From: Clostridium sp. UBA4108
GTDB taxonomy: Bacteria > Bacillota > Clostridia > Clostridiales > Clostridiaceae
NCBI GenBank assembly: GCA_002381695.1
Contig: DFXM01000012.1
Span: 127,077 to 132,307 of the forward strand
DNA length: 5,231 nt
Direction: 5' to 3'
Shown piece by piece: positions 1 through 5,071 of the stretch; the first letter of the stretch is position 1, and each line of letters starts with the position of its first letter. The translations under genes and the position numbers were made by a program. The notes beneath the pieces were generated by a model, which saw nothing but the letters and a program-made list of their open reading frames with translations, had not been told where the DNA came from and did no database searches.

Positions 1-35
1 TTCTAAAATCAACAACCATTTAAAATAAAGTCTAA
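1..35 (-). repeat. Edge of an interspersed repeat, inverted copy of 5072-5106
   Basis: Read on the minus strand, this stretch matches 5072-5106 at 30 of 35 positions without gaps. The last 15 bases (TTGTTGATTTTAGAA) are identical and four of the five mismatches are transitions. Weaker similarity (TTTGTAA and a T-run) may continue to about base 48 if a short indel is allowed. The other copy carries on away from this match for at least 125 bases, so the body of this copy should lie to the left of the window. No coding potential is seen in 1-52. The identity is seen directly; that it is a dispersed element is inferred. Confidence 0.55.
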
Positions 36-52
36 AAAATTTACAAAAGTAC

Positions 53-81
53 TTCACATGTCGTAGTAATTATGATATATT
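53..81 (+). promoter_or_regulatory. Predicted sigma-A promoter of the padR operon
   Basis: TTCACA at 53-58 (5 of 6 matches to TTGACA) lies 17 bp before TATATT at 76-81 (5 of 6 matches to TATAAT). Transcription would start near base 88 and give a leader of about 115 nt. The spacer and -10 lie inside the 59-96 palindrome, as expected for a repressor-controlled promoter. A competing -10 lies at 138-143. Confidence 0.55.
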
Positions 82-96
82 ATAATTACTACGACA
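59..96. promoter_or_regulatory. Long palindromic operator, probably for PadR
   Basis: Arms TGTCGTAGTAATTAT (59-73) and ATAATTACTACGACA (82-96) are perfect 15-bp inverted repeats around an 8-bp AT-rich centre. The centre is itself symmetrical except for one G/T pair (74/81). No T-run follows, so it is not a convincing terminator. Its left end abuts the -35 and its centre holds the -10 of the promoter at 53-81. PadR-family proteins are dimeric winged-helix repressors that commonly bind palindromes at their own promoters. The assignment to the adjacent PadR is inferred from position. Confidence 0.6.
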
Positions 97-117
97 GATA
101 AAGTATGTCAGACGTAG

Positions 118-133
118 TACTATAGGTATAGTA
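118..133. promoter_or_regulatory. Second palindrome in the padR leader
   Basis: TACTATA-GG-TATAGTA is a perfect 7-bp inverted repeat around GG. It shares the TAGTA/TACTA core of the large palindrome: TAGTAATT occurs at 64-71 and again at 129-136. It lies just upstream of a TATAAT at 138-143, so it could be a second operator for the same repressor. Confidence 0.45.
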
Positions 134-137
134 ATTG

Positions 138-143
138 TATAAT
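138..143 (+). promoter_or_regulatory. Alternative -10 box, TATAAT
   Basis: A perfect TATAAT lies 60 bp before the padR start codon, but the bases 17 bp upstream (115-120, TAGTAC) do not resemble TTGACA. It could serve a second promoter assisted or blocked by a protein on the 118-133 palindrome, or be a chance match in AT-rich DNA. Confidence 0.25.
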
Positions 144-203
144 TTATACTAAAGAGATATCGATCTATGAAATAAATAATTAGATAAGAAAGGAGAATAA
201 CAT

Positions 204-548
204 TTGATAAGTAGTGATGTTATTAGAGGCTATAATGATACGATCATTCTTTTCACTCTTCTAGATAGGGAGTCTTATGGCTATGAGATATCTAAAACAA
301 TAAAAAAACTATCAGAGGAAAAATATATTATAAAAGAAACCACACTGTACTCTGCATTTACTAGGTTAGAGAATAACGGATACATAGAATCCTTTTATGG
401 AAATGAGACTTTTGGAAAGAGAAGGACCTATTATAGAATTACTGAAAAGGGACGTAATTATTATATGGAAAAGTGTGAGGAGTGGAAGGTTATAAAAGAG
501 GTTATGAGTAAGTTTATTAAGGAGATGAATGAAGATGGAAACTATTAA
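204..548 (+). CDS. PadR-family transcriptional regulator
   Basis: This is a cytoplasmic DNA-binding protein of 114 residues, the size of a minimal PadR protein with little C-terminal domain. The PadR N-terminal winged helix is visible in order: an opening helix (about 9-20), the SYGYEI motif (24-29), the recognition helix region ETTLYSAFTRLENNGYI (45-61), and the wing ending in YYRITEKGRNYY (76-87). A C-terminal helix (about 90-110) probably forms the dimer interface. The start is TTG, supported by AGGAG at 191-195 with 8 nt spacing; there is no in-frame ATG until residue 87. The last 14 bases overlap the next gene, so the two are probably translationally coupled. Small PadR regulators next to HAAS/DUF1700-type membrane proteins are a recurrent pairing in Firmicutes. 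It probably represses its own operon through the palindromes upstream. The inducing signal is unknown. Confidence 0.93.
   Translation: MISSDVIRGYNDTIILFTLLDRESYGYEISKTIKKLSEEKYIIKETTLYSAFTRLENNGYIESFYGNETFGKRRTYYRITEKGRNYYMEKCEEWKVIKEVMSKFIKEMNEDGNY
519..524 (+). promoter_or_regulatory. Ribosome binding site deciding the membrane-protein start
   Basis: AAGGAG inside the end of padR precedes two in-frame ATGs. The one at 529 is only 4 nt away, which is too close. The one at 535 is 10 nt away, which is within the working range. The protein is therefore more likely to begin MET-IKNYL at 535. Confidence 0.6.
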
Positions 549-1530
549 AAACTATTTGGATAACATTTTTGCGAATTTACCCAAATCTGCAGAGTTAGCC
601 AAGATGAGAGAAGAGTTATTTTCAAATATGGAAGATAAATATAATGAACTTAAAGAAGGTGGAAAGACAGAAAATGAAGCTATTGGCATAGTGATTTCAG
701 AATTTGGAAATATTGATGAATTGGTGAAAGAGCTTGGTATTGATACTGATAGGAAAGTAGAAAGTGTACCAGTGGTTACTGAGGAGCAGGCAGAAAGTTA
801 TATGAAGGATAAAAATAAATACGGAAAACTTATTGCAGTTGGAGTATTGTTATGTATCTTGGCTCCAGCAGTATTGATATTTACTAATCGGATTATAGTA
901 AATATTGCTATGGGAATAGGAGGTTATAATAGAGATTTAGAAGGGCTTAGTATTATACCATTATTTATTTTTATTGCCATTGCTGTTGGACTATTTATTT
1001 ATTCAGGTATAAACCTTGAAAAATACAAATACTTGGAGAAGAATTTCACTCTTCCATTATATGTAGAACAAAAAGTTAAAGCTAGAAAAGAAGAGTTTGC
1101 ATCAACTTTTATCATATCAATGATTGTTGGAGTTATTCTTTGTGTATTATCACCTATTACATTAATTGTATTATCCTCAATAGATGGAAATGAAGATAGA
1201 TTATCTTATTATGGAGTAATCGTTCTATTAATTATGGTAGCTATTGCTGTATTTATATTCATAAGAATTGGAACTATAAATAATAGTTATAGTGTGCTTT
1301 TACAAATTGATGATTATTCTAAAAGTGGAAAAGAGAGTGGAAAAGAGAATGATAAAGTAATTGGAGGGGTTGCAGCAATTGTTTGGCCTATAGCTACAGC
1401 TATATTCTTAGTTTGGGGACTAGTATATAATGGATGGGGTATTTGTTGGATTGTATTTCCTATTACAGGAATACTCTTTGGAGCCTTTAGTGGAGCATAT
1501 AATATAATAAAGGGAGACCATAAAAAATAG
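535..1530 (+). CDS. HAAS/DUF1700-like domain membrane protein, six TM segments
   Basis: The predicted protein has 331 residues (333 if started at 529). Residues 1-70 form the helical cytoplasmic domain known as HAAS, DUF1700-like or permease prefix domain 1. The typical pattern is visible: an opening amphipathic helix (NYLDNIFANLP), an acidic helix around MREELFSNMEDKYNEL, and a TENEAIGIVISEFGNIDELVKELG block. A charged linker (70-98) follows, then six hydrophobic segments at about 99-119, 139-159, 190-214, 226-248, 277-297 and 300-323. Segments 1-2 and 3-4 resemble each other (GVLLCILAP and GVILCVLSP), which suggests a duplicated two-helix unit. Segments 5-6, with WPIATAIFLVWGL and a GWG...FPITGILFG loop, look like the usual C-terminal pair of the family. 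The gene overlaps padR by 14 bp and is followed by a terminator, so the two form a closed operon. HAAS domains are thought to link PadR-type regulators to membrane proteins. A role as membrane sensor or partner of PadR is inferred; no enzyme or transport motif is seen. Confidence 0.85.
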   Translation: METIKNYLDNIFANLPKSAELAKMREELFSNMEDKYNELKEGGKTENEAIGIVISEFGNIDELVKELGIDTDRKVESVPVVTEEQAESYMKDKNKYGKLIAVGVLLCILAPAVLIFTNRIIVNIAMGIGGYNRDLEGLSIIPLFIFIAIAVGLFIYSGINLEKYKYLEKNFTLPLYVEQKVKARKEEFASTFIISMIVGVILCVLSPITLIVLSSIDGNEDRLSYYGVIVLLIMVAIAVFIFIRIGTINNSYSVLLQIDDYSKSGKESGKENDKVIGGVAAIVWPIATAIFLVWGLVYNGWGICWIVFPITGILFGAFSGAYNIIKGDHKK

Positions 1531-1553
1531 CTTTATTATAATGAAATCTGAAG

Positions 1554-1588
1554 AGCTATCTAAAACTTTGGAGTTTTAGATAGCTTTT
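1554..1588 (+). terminator. Rho-independent terminator of the padR operon
   Basis: AGCTATCTAAAACT (1554-1567) pairs perfectly with AGTTTTAGATAGCT (1572-1585) around a TTGG loop, and the T-run continues to 1588. Three further pairs (A1551-G1553 with T1586-T1588, one of them G-U) can lengthen the stem. It begins 23 bp after the stop codon and separates this unit from the next gene. Confidence 0.9.
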
Positions 1589-1626
1589 AAAGCTTAAATA
1601 GAAGGAAGATATAATTATTATTTTTA

Positions 1627-1655
1627 TTGACAATGCATAATAGATTTGTTATTGT
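1627..1655 (+). promoter_or_regulatory. Predicted sigma-A promoter of satP
   Basis: A perfect TTGACA -35 (1627-1632) is followed after 17 bp by TATTGT (1650-1655, 4 of 6 matches to TATAAT). The start would be near 1662, giving a leader of about 37 nt with no room for a riboswitch. No operator-like palindrome or CRE-like site was seen by eye. Confidence 0.65.
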
Positions 1656-1686
1656 TTAAAAGTATGAAAATTATGTGAACATAAAT

Positions 1687-1693
1687 AAGGAGG
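1687..1693 (+). promoter_or_regulatory. Ribosome binding site deciding the satP start
   Basis: AAGGAGG lies 5 nt before ATG 1699. The reading frame stays open upstream to a GTG at 1675, but that start would place this strong site inside the coding sequence and has no site of its own, so the GTG is rejected. Confidence 0.88.
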
Positions 1694-1698
1694 ATATT

Positions 1699-2307
1699 AT
1701 GCAAGAGACAAAGGTTAAAGTAGTAGTAGCTGATCCGTCGGCACTAGGCTTATTTGGACTAGCAATGGTAACATTAGTAGCATCATCTCAAAAATTAGGA
1801 TTAACAGAGGGTGTATCTTTAGTATTACCATGGGCAATATTTTTAGGAGCAACAGCTCAATTATTTGCTTGTATAAATGATTTTAAACATAATAATACTT
1901 TTGGGGCAACAGCTTTTGGAGCTTATGCATTCTTTTGGTATGCAGTAGGTTTTACTTGGCTAATACAAAACGGAGTATTTGGACAAGCGCTTGCAGCGAA
2001 AGCAGACATAAATCAATTAGGCTTTGCTTATTTAGGATATTTGATATTTACAATATTTATGACAATAGGGGCTATGGAAACCCATAAGGTATTATTTACA
2101 ATATTTGTACTTATAGATTTTTTATTTATAGGATTAACATTAACAACTTTTGGAATAATGGAGCATGGAACACATATGCTAGCTGCTTATGCTGAATTAG
2201 GAATAGCTATAGTATCATTTTACGGTTCGGGAGCTGCAGTATTAAATACTCATTTCGGAAGAGTATTTTTACCAGTTGGAAAACCATTTGGAATATTTAA
2301 GAAGTAA
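1699..2307 (+). CDS. satP: Acetate/succinate transporter, GPR1/FUN34/YaaH (SatP) family
   Basis: The gene encodes a 202-residue integral membrane protein, close to the 188 residues of E. coli SatP. Six hydrophobic helices are visible, at about 15-30, 40-60, 70-91, 108-126, 130-152 and 161-183. The family's N-terminal signature (NPAPLGL in E. coli) appears as DPSALGL (12-18). NNTFGATAFGAYAFFW (65-80) matches the conserved NTFG-TAF-SYG-FW block, and the C-terminal FGRVFLPVG (187-195) matches FGRTVLPIG. Known members form hexameric channels or proton-coupled carriers for acetate and succinate in the cytoplasmic membrane. In a fermentative anaerobe it could import or export acetate; direction cannot be read from sequence. 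It stands alone between a promoter and a terminator, so nothing nearby narrows its substrate. The Asn-to-Asp and Pro-to-Ala changes in the signature are noted; whether they alter substrate choice is unknown. Confidence 0.93.
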   Translation: MQETKVKVVVADPSALGLFGLAMVTLVASSQKLGLTEGVSLVLPWAIFLGATAQLFACINDFKHNNTFGATAFGAYAFFWYAVGFTWLIQNGVFGQALAAKADINQLGFAYLGYLIFTIFMTIGAMETHKVLFTIFVLIDFLFIGLTLTTFGIMEHGTHMLAAYAELGIAIVSFYGSGAAVLNTHFGRVFLPVGKPFGIFKK

Positions 2308-2312
2308 TATTT

Positions 2313-2339
2313 AGGTGATGAATTTTTCATCACCTTTTT
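2313..2339 (+). terminator. Rho-independent terminator of satP
   Basis: AGGTGATGAA (2313-2322) pairs with TTCATCACCT (2326-2335) around TTT, followed by a T-run through 2339. It starts 6 bp after the stop codon. Confidence 0.92.
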
Positions 2340-2382
2340 ATATTTTGAATAACATTTTGGATGAAGGGATATTATTCTATAC

Positions 2383-2459
2383 AGTTAAAATCATAGTTAA
2401 AATCTACCTAGTAAATGGTCGCTAAGTAGATTTTAGTTTGTTATTAGATAAACTATGAT
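2383..2459. repeat. Nested inverted and direct repeats upstream of xpaC
   Basis: TAAAATCTAC (2398-2407) is a perfect inverted repeat of GTAGATTTTA (2426-2435), extendable by TAG/CTA inside after one mismatch and by G-U pairs outside. Around it, ATCATAGTT (2390-2398) is inverted at 2451-2459 as AACTATGAT. AGTTAAAATC also occurs twice in tandem (2383-2392 and 2395-2404). The hairpin has only a broken T-run (TTTTAGTTTGTT), so it is a poor terminator, and satP already has a good one. It lies upstream of the predicted xpaC promoters, so it is more likely an operator or relic than a leader RNA structure. The only ATG reading frame in 2341-2500 that was checked (ATG 2361) gives 10 codons with no ribosome binding site. 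Confidence 0.45.
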
Positions 2460-2484
2460 AAAATTAGATATTAATGCGGTATAA

Positions 2485-2503
2485 AGCAATTTTACAAATT
2501 GTT
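2485..2503. promoter_or_regulatory. Small palindrome over the xpaC -35
   Basis: CAATTT-TAC-AAATTG (2487-2501) is a perfect 6-bp inverted repeat with a 3-bp centre. It covers the start of the proposed -35 at 2499-2504. It could be a regulator site, but AT-rich palindromes of this size also arise by chance. Confidence 0.25.
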
Positions 2504-2527
2504 ATTTTTATAATTATACGATATAAT
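2499..2527 (+). promoter_or_regulatory. Predicted promoter P1 of xpaC-telA
   Basis: TTGTTA (2499-2504) lies 17 bp before a perfect TATAAT (2522-2527). Transcription would begin near 2534 and give a leader of about 97 nt. A second candidate follows immediately at 2531-2559. Confidence 0.55.
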
Positions 2528-2530
2528 AAG

Positions 2531-2559
2531 TTGAATATATTATTAGAAAAGTATATAAA
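2531..2559 (+). promoter_or_regulatory. Predicted promoter P2 of xpaC-telA
   Basis: TTGAAT (2531-2536) lies 17 bp before TATAAA (2554-2559), so it also fits a sigma-A promoter. It may act in tandem with P1 or be the true one. The leader from here would be about 65 nt. Confidence 0.45.
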
Positions 2560-2617
2560 ATTTAATTTATAAATTTTAATAGGTGAAGAAATTAGTTACA
2601 GTTACAACAGGTTAATT

Positions 2618-2623
2618 TGGAGG
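2618..2623 (+). promoter_or_regulatory. Ribosome binding site deciding the xpaC start
   Basis: TGGAGG is followed by ATG 2625 after 1 nt, which is too close, and by in-frame ATG 2631 after 7 nt, which is ideal. The protein should therefore begin MDKKNFPN. Confidence 0.85.
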
Positions 2624-2630
2624 AATGAAT

Positions 2631-3827
2631 ATGGACAAGAAAAATTTTCCAAATTTGGGGAATCAAATTTGGTCTACTGTTCAAGAGGCGCTAAAGTCTA
2701 ATGATTTTACAAAACTAAAAAAAGAAATTAGCGATACAGCGGAAAATGCATTTGCTGAAGTACGAAAGAACATAAAAGTGAATCAGCCCTATTCAAAAGA
2801 AAAAAATGTGAATAGAGATGGTAGAGAAGAATCGCGAAGTAATTATAAACCAATAAGGAATGATAATAAGCCTCAGGTACCAATTGCTAAAACACCAGCT
2901 GGAAGTATTTCTGGAGTGCTATTTATGGTATTTGGATTTTTGGGAACTGCAGTATTTGGAATTATACTTTTAGTCTATGGTATTGTTAATAGTATTTTAA
3001 GTAAATTTACGCCGGCTATTGGTGCTGGTTTTGTAGTATTGCTTTTAATTTTTGTAGCTAGTTTATTCACTGCTCTAACAGGTGTAAAATTAAGAAAAAG
3101 AGTAAAAAGATTTAAACAGTATGTAAGACAAATACGTGGACGTAGCTATTGCTCTATTAAGGAATTGACCTCTCATACTGGAGAATCAATTAAATTTATA
3201 GTAAAAGACTTAAGAAAGATGATTCAGCTAGGCATGTTTCCAGAGGGACATATAGATGAACAGCAAACCTATCTTATGTTAAACTATGAAGTTTATCAGC
3301 AGTATTTAAAGACTCAAGAGAATTTAGAACTACGTAAGGAAGAAGAAATAAAGAAGAAAAAAGAAGTAGAAGATGTAACAGATCCTTCATTAAAAGAATT
3401 AAGAAAGATAATTGATGAAGGAAAGAGTTGTATTAGACAGATTAAAGAAGCTAACGATGCGATACCAGGAGAAGAGATTTCAAGAAAATTGTATAGATTA
3501 GAACAGATTACAGAGAAAATATTTAATTATGTAGAGCAGCATCCAGAACAAGTTCCAGAGATTCATAAACTCATGAATTATTATCTTCCTATTACTTTAA
3601 AATTGGTAAATGGTTATAAGGAGCTTGATGCACAGCCGGTTCAGGGAGAGAATATTATCACAGCGAAAAAAGAAATAGAGGATACCTTAGATACCATAAA
3701 TGCTGCTTTTGAAAATCTATTAGACAATTTATTTAAAGATATAGCCTTTGATATTTCTACGGATATTTCTGTGTTAGAAACCATGCTTACACAGGAAGGC
3801 TTAACGGAAAGCGATTTTAAAAAGTAA
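2631..3827 (+). CDS. xpaC: XpaC-family membrane protein (5-bromo-4-chloroindolyl phosphate hydrolysis family)
   Basis: The predicted protein has 398 residues, about twice the length I recall for B. subtilis XpaC (about 200). An N-terminal helical, charged region (1-85) has no signal peptide. Two membrane segments follow at about 95-120 and 131-152, then a very basic stretch (LRKRVKRFKQYVRQIRGR) expected on the cytoplasmic side. Residues 171-222 look like a winged helix-turn-helix: a SIKELTSHTG helix, then SIKFIVKDLRKMIQLGMF, then a short wing. A Lys/Glu-rich linker (225-250) leads to the conserved XpaC domain (252-390), recognised by KLMNYYLPITLKLVNGY, the INAAFENLLDNLF block and DISTDISVLETML. 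The family name comes from a colony-colour phenotype; no hydrolase active site is visible and enzyme activity is doubtful. It is 18 bp upstream of telA, a conserved partnership (xpaC-yaaN in B. subtilis), so the two products probably act together at the membrane in resistance to toxic anions or envelope stress. Confidence 0.88.
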   Translation: MDKKNFPNLGNQIWSTVQEALKSNDFTKLKKEISDTAENAFAEVRKNIKVNQPYSKEKNVNRDGREESRSNYKPIRNDNKPQVPIAKTPAGSISGVLFMVFGFLGTAVFGIILLVYGIVNSILSKFTPAIGAGFVVLLLIFVASLFTALTGVKLRKRVKRFKQYVRQIRGRSYCSIKELTSHTGESIKFIVKDLRKMIQLGMFPEGHIDEQQTYLMLNYEVYQQYLKTQENLELRKEEEIKKKKEVEDVTDPSLKELRKIIDEGKSCIRQIKEANDAIPGEEISRKLYRLEQITEKIFNYVEQHPEQVPEIHKLMNYYLPITLKLVNGYKELDAQPVQGENIITAKKEIEDTLDTINAAFENLLDNLFKDIAFDISTDISVLETMLTQEGLTESDFKK

Positions 3828-3845
3828 AATAGGGAGGAATACATA

Positions 3846-4991
3846 ATGAATAATGAAGTAAAAGATGGTGTAAACACAGTGCCAACGTTGACTTTTGAGC
3901 CTTTTGGTGAGGAAGCTTCAATTATTGAAGTAAAGGAAGAAAAAGAAGAGGTACCAGCACTTGATGAGAGTCATTTAACAGAAGAAGAAAAAAAAATGGT
4001 GAATGAATTTGCGGATAAGATTGAGCTAAGCAATTCTAATTTAATTCTACAATATGGTGTAGGTGCTCAAAAGAAAATTGCAGACTTTTCAGAAAGTGCT
4101 TTAAATAATGTAAAAAGCAAAGATTTAGGTGAAGTTGGAGATATGCTTTCAAATGTAGTAACAGAACTTAAAAACTTTGATGTTAGTGATGAAAAAGAGG
4201 GCTTCTTTGGATTTTTAAAGAAAAGTACTAGCAAACTTAACATAATGAAGACAAAATATACCAAAGTAGAAGGCAATGTAAATAAAATTTGTAGCGTATT
4301 AGAAGGTCATCAAATGCAGCTTTTAAAAGATATAGCTATGCTGGATAAGATGTATGAATTGAATAAGGTATATTTTAAAGAACTTTCCATGTATATTTTA
4401 GCCGGAAAAAAGAAGCTTGCAAAGTTACAAGCTGAAGAATTACCGGCCTTAGTAAACAAGGCAAGTATTAGTGGACTTCCTGAAGATGCACAGGCAGCCA
4501 ATGATTTTTCTTCCCTATGCAATCGCTTTGAAAAGAAAATTCATGATTTGGAATTAACAAGAATGATATCTATTCAGATGGCTCCGCAAATTCGTCTTGT
4601 GCAAAACAATGATACTTTAATGTCTGAAAAAATTCAGTCTACTATTGTGAATACTATTCCTCTTTGGAAAAGTCAGATGGTATTGGCATTAGGAGTAGCT
4701 CATTCTGCTCAGGCAGCTAAAGCACAGCATGAAGTGACTAATATGACAAATGAACTTCTTCGTAAAAATGCTGCAACCTTAAAGATGTCAACTATAGAGA
4801 CCGCAAAAGAATCAGAGCGAGGAATTGTTGATATTGAAACGCTTCGTATTACAAATGAATCCTTAATTTCCACGCTTGATGAAGTAATGCGCATTCAGAT
4901 AGAGGGAAGACAAAAACGAAAAGAAGCAGAAGTGGAATTAAATCACATTGAAGGAGAATTAAAAAAGAAGCTTCTTAGCTTAAGAGGATAA
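3846..4991 (+). CDS. telA: TelA/YaaN-family toxic anion resistance protein
   Basis: The gene encodes a soluble, mostly helical protein of 381 residues, usual for the TelA family. An acidic variable N-terminus (1-50) precedes the family core. Recognisable blocks are GFFGFLKKS (119-127), the helical IMKTKYTKVEGNVNKI region (133-148), and the signature MAPQIRLVQNND (245-256), followed by KIQSTIVNTIPLWKSQM (262-278). A long charged helix runs to the end. No signal peptide or membrane span is seen; the ALGVAHSAQAAKAQ stretch is small-residue helix rather than a TM segment. The start has AGGGAGG (3831-3837) 8 nt upstream. It is the second gene of the xpaC-telA operon with no promoter in the 18-bp gap. 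TelA homologues are linked to tellurite resistance and, in Listeria, to tolerance of cell-wall-active antimicrobials. The mechanism is unknown, and tellurite is probably not the natural substrate. Confidence 0.94.
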   Translation: MNNEVKDGVNTVPTLTFEPFGEEASIIEVKEEKEEVPALDESHLTEEEKKMVNEFADKIELSNSNLILQYGVGAQKKIADFSESALNNVKSKDLGEVGDMLSNVVTELKNFDVSDEKEGFFGFLKKSTSKLNIMKTKYTKVEGNVNKICSVLEGHQMQLLKDIAMLDKMYELNKVYFKELSMYILAGKKKLAKLQAEELPALVNKASISGLPEDAQAANDFSSLCNRFEKKIHDLELTRMISIQMAPQIRLVQNNDTLMSEKIQSTIVNTIPLWKSQMVLALGVAHSAQAAKAQHEVTNMTNELLRKNAATLKMSTIETAKESERGIVDIETLRITNESLISTLDEVMRIQIEGRQKRKEAEVELNHIEGELKKKLLSLRG

Positions 4992-5034
4992 TAAAGCTTA
5001 AAATTTAAATTTAAAGTTATCACAAATTAAATAT

Positions 5035-5068
5035 AAAAGTTTGCAGACATATGTTTGTAAGCTTTTTT
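5035..5068 (+). terminator. Rho-independent terminator of xpaC-telA
   Basis: AAGTTTGCAGAC (5037-5048) pairs with GTTTGTAAGCTT (5053-5064) around an ATAT loop, with three G-U pairs and two further A-T pairs outside. T-runs at 5063-5068 and 5070-5074 follow. It lies 43 bp past the telA stop. Confidence 0.85.
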
Positions 5069-5071
5069 ATT

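Noticed and set aside
59..96. Palindrome as the terminator of an upstream gene
   Set aside because: No T-run follows either arm in the right position, and it overlaps a well-spaced promoter, so an operator is the better reading.
97..112. Divergent minus-strand promoter (CTGACA on the minus strand at 112-107)
   Set aside because: No acceptable -10 exists 16-18 bp away; the only TATAAT on that strand (84-79) is 22 bp away.
1675..1698. GTG 1675 as the satP start
   Set aside because: It would place the strong AAGGAGG within the coding sequence and has no ribosome binding site of its own; ATG 1699 has ideal spacing.
2361..2393. Ten-codon reading frame from ATG 2361
   Set aside because: It is too short and lacks a ribosome binding site.
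2557..2577. AT-only inverted repeat AAAATTTA / TAAATTTT
   Set aside because: It is made only of A and T in an extremely AT-rich stretch, so chance explains it.
2341..2630. Riboswitch or T-box leader for xpaC
   Set aside because: No conserved T-box (TGGNACCGCG) or recognised riboswitch core is seen, and the repeats lie upstream of the predicted starts.
3641..3877. 78-codon minus-strand frame over the xpaC end and telA start
   Set aside because: It lies opposite well-supported coding sequence, has a low-complexity Ser/Phe-rich translation typical of antisense frames, and has no family resemblance. The minus-strand frames inside telA (4067-4276, 4310-4522, 4709-4894) are rejected for the same reasons.
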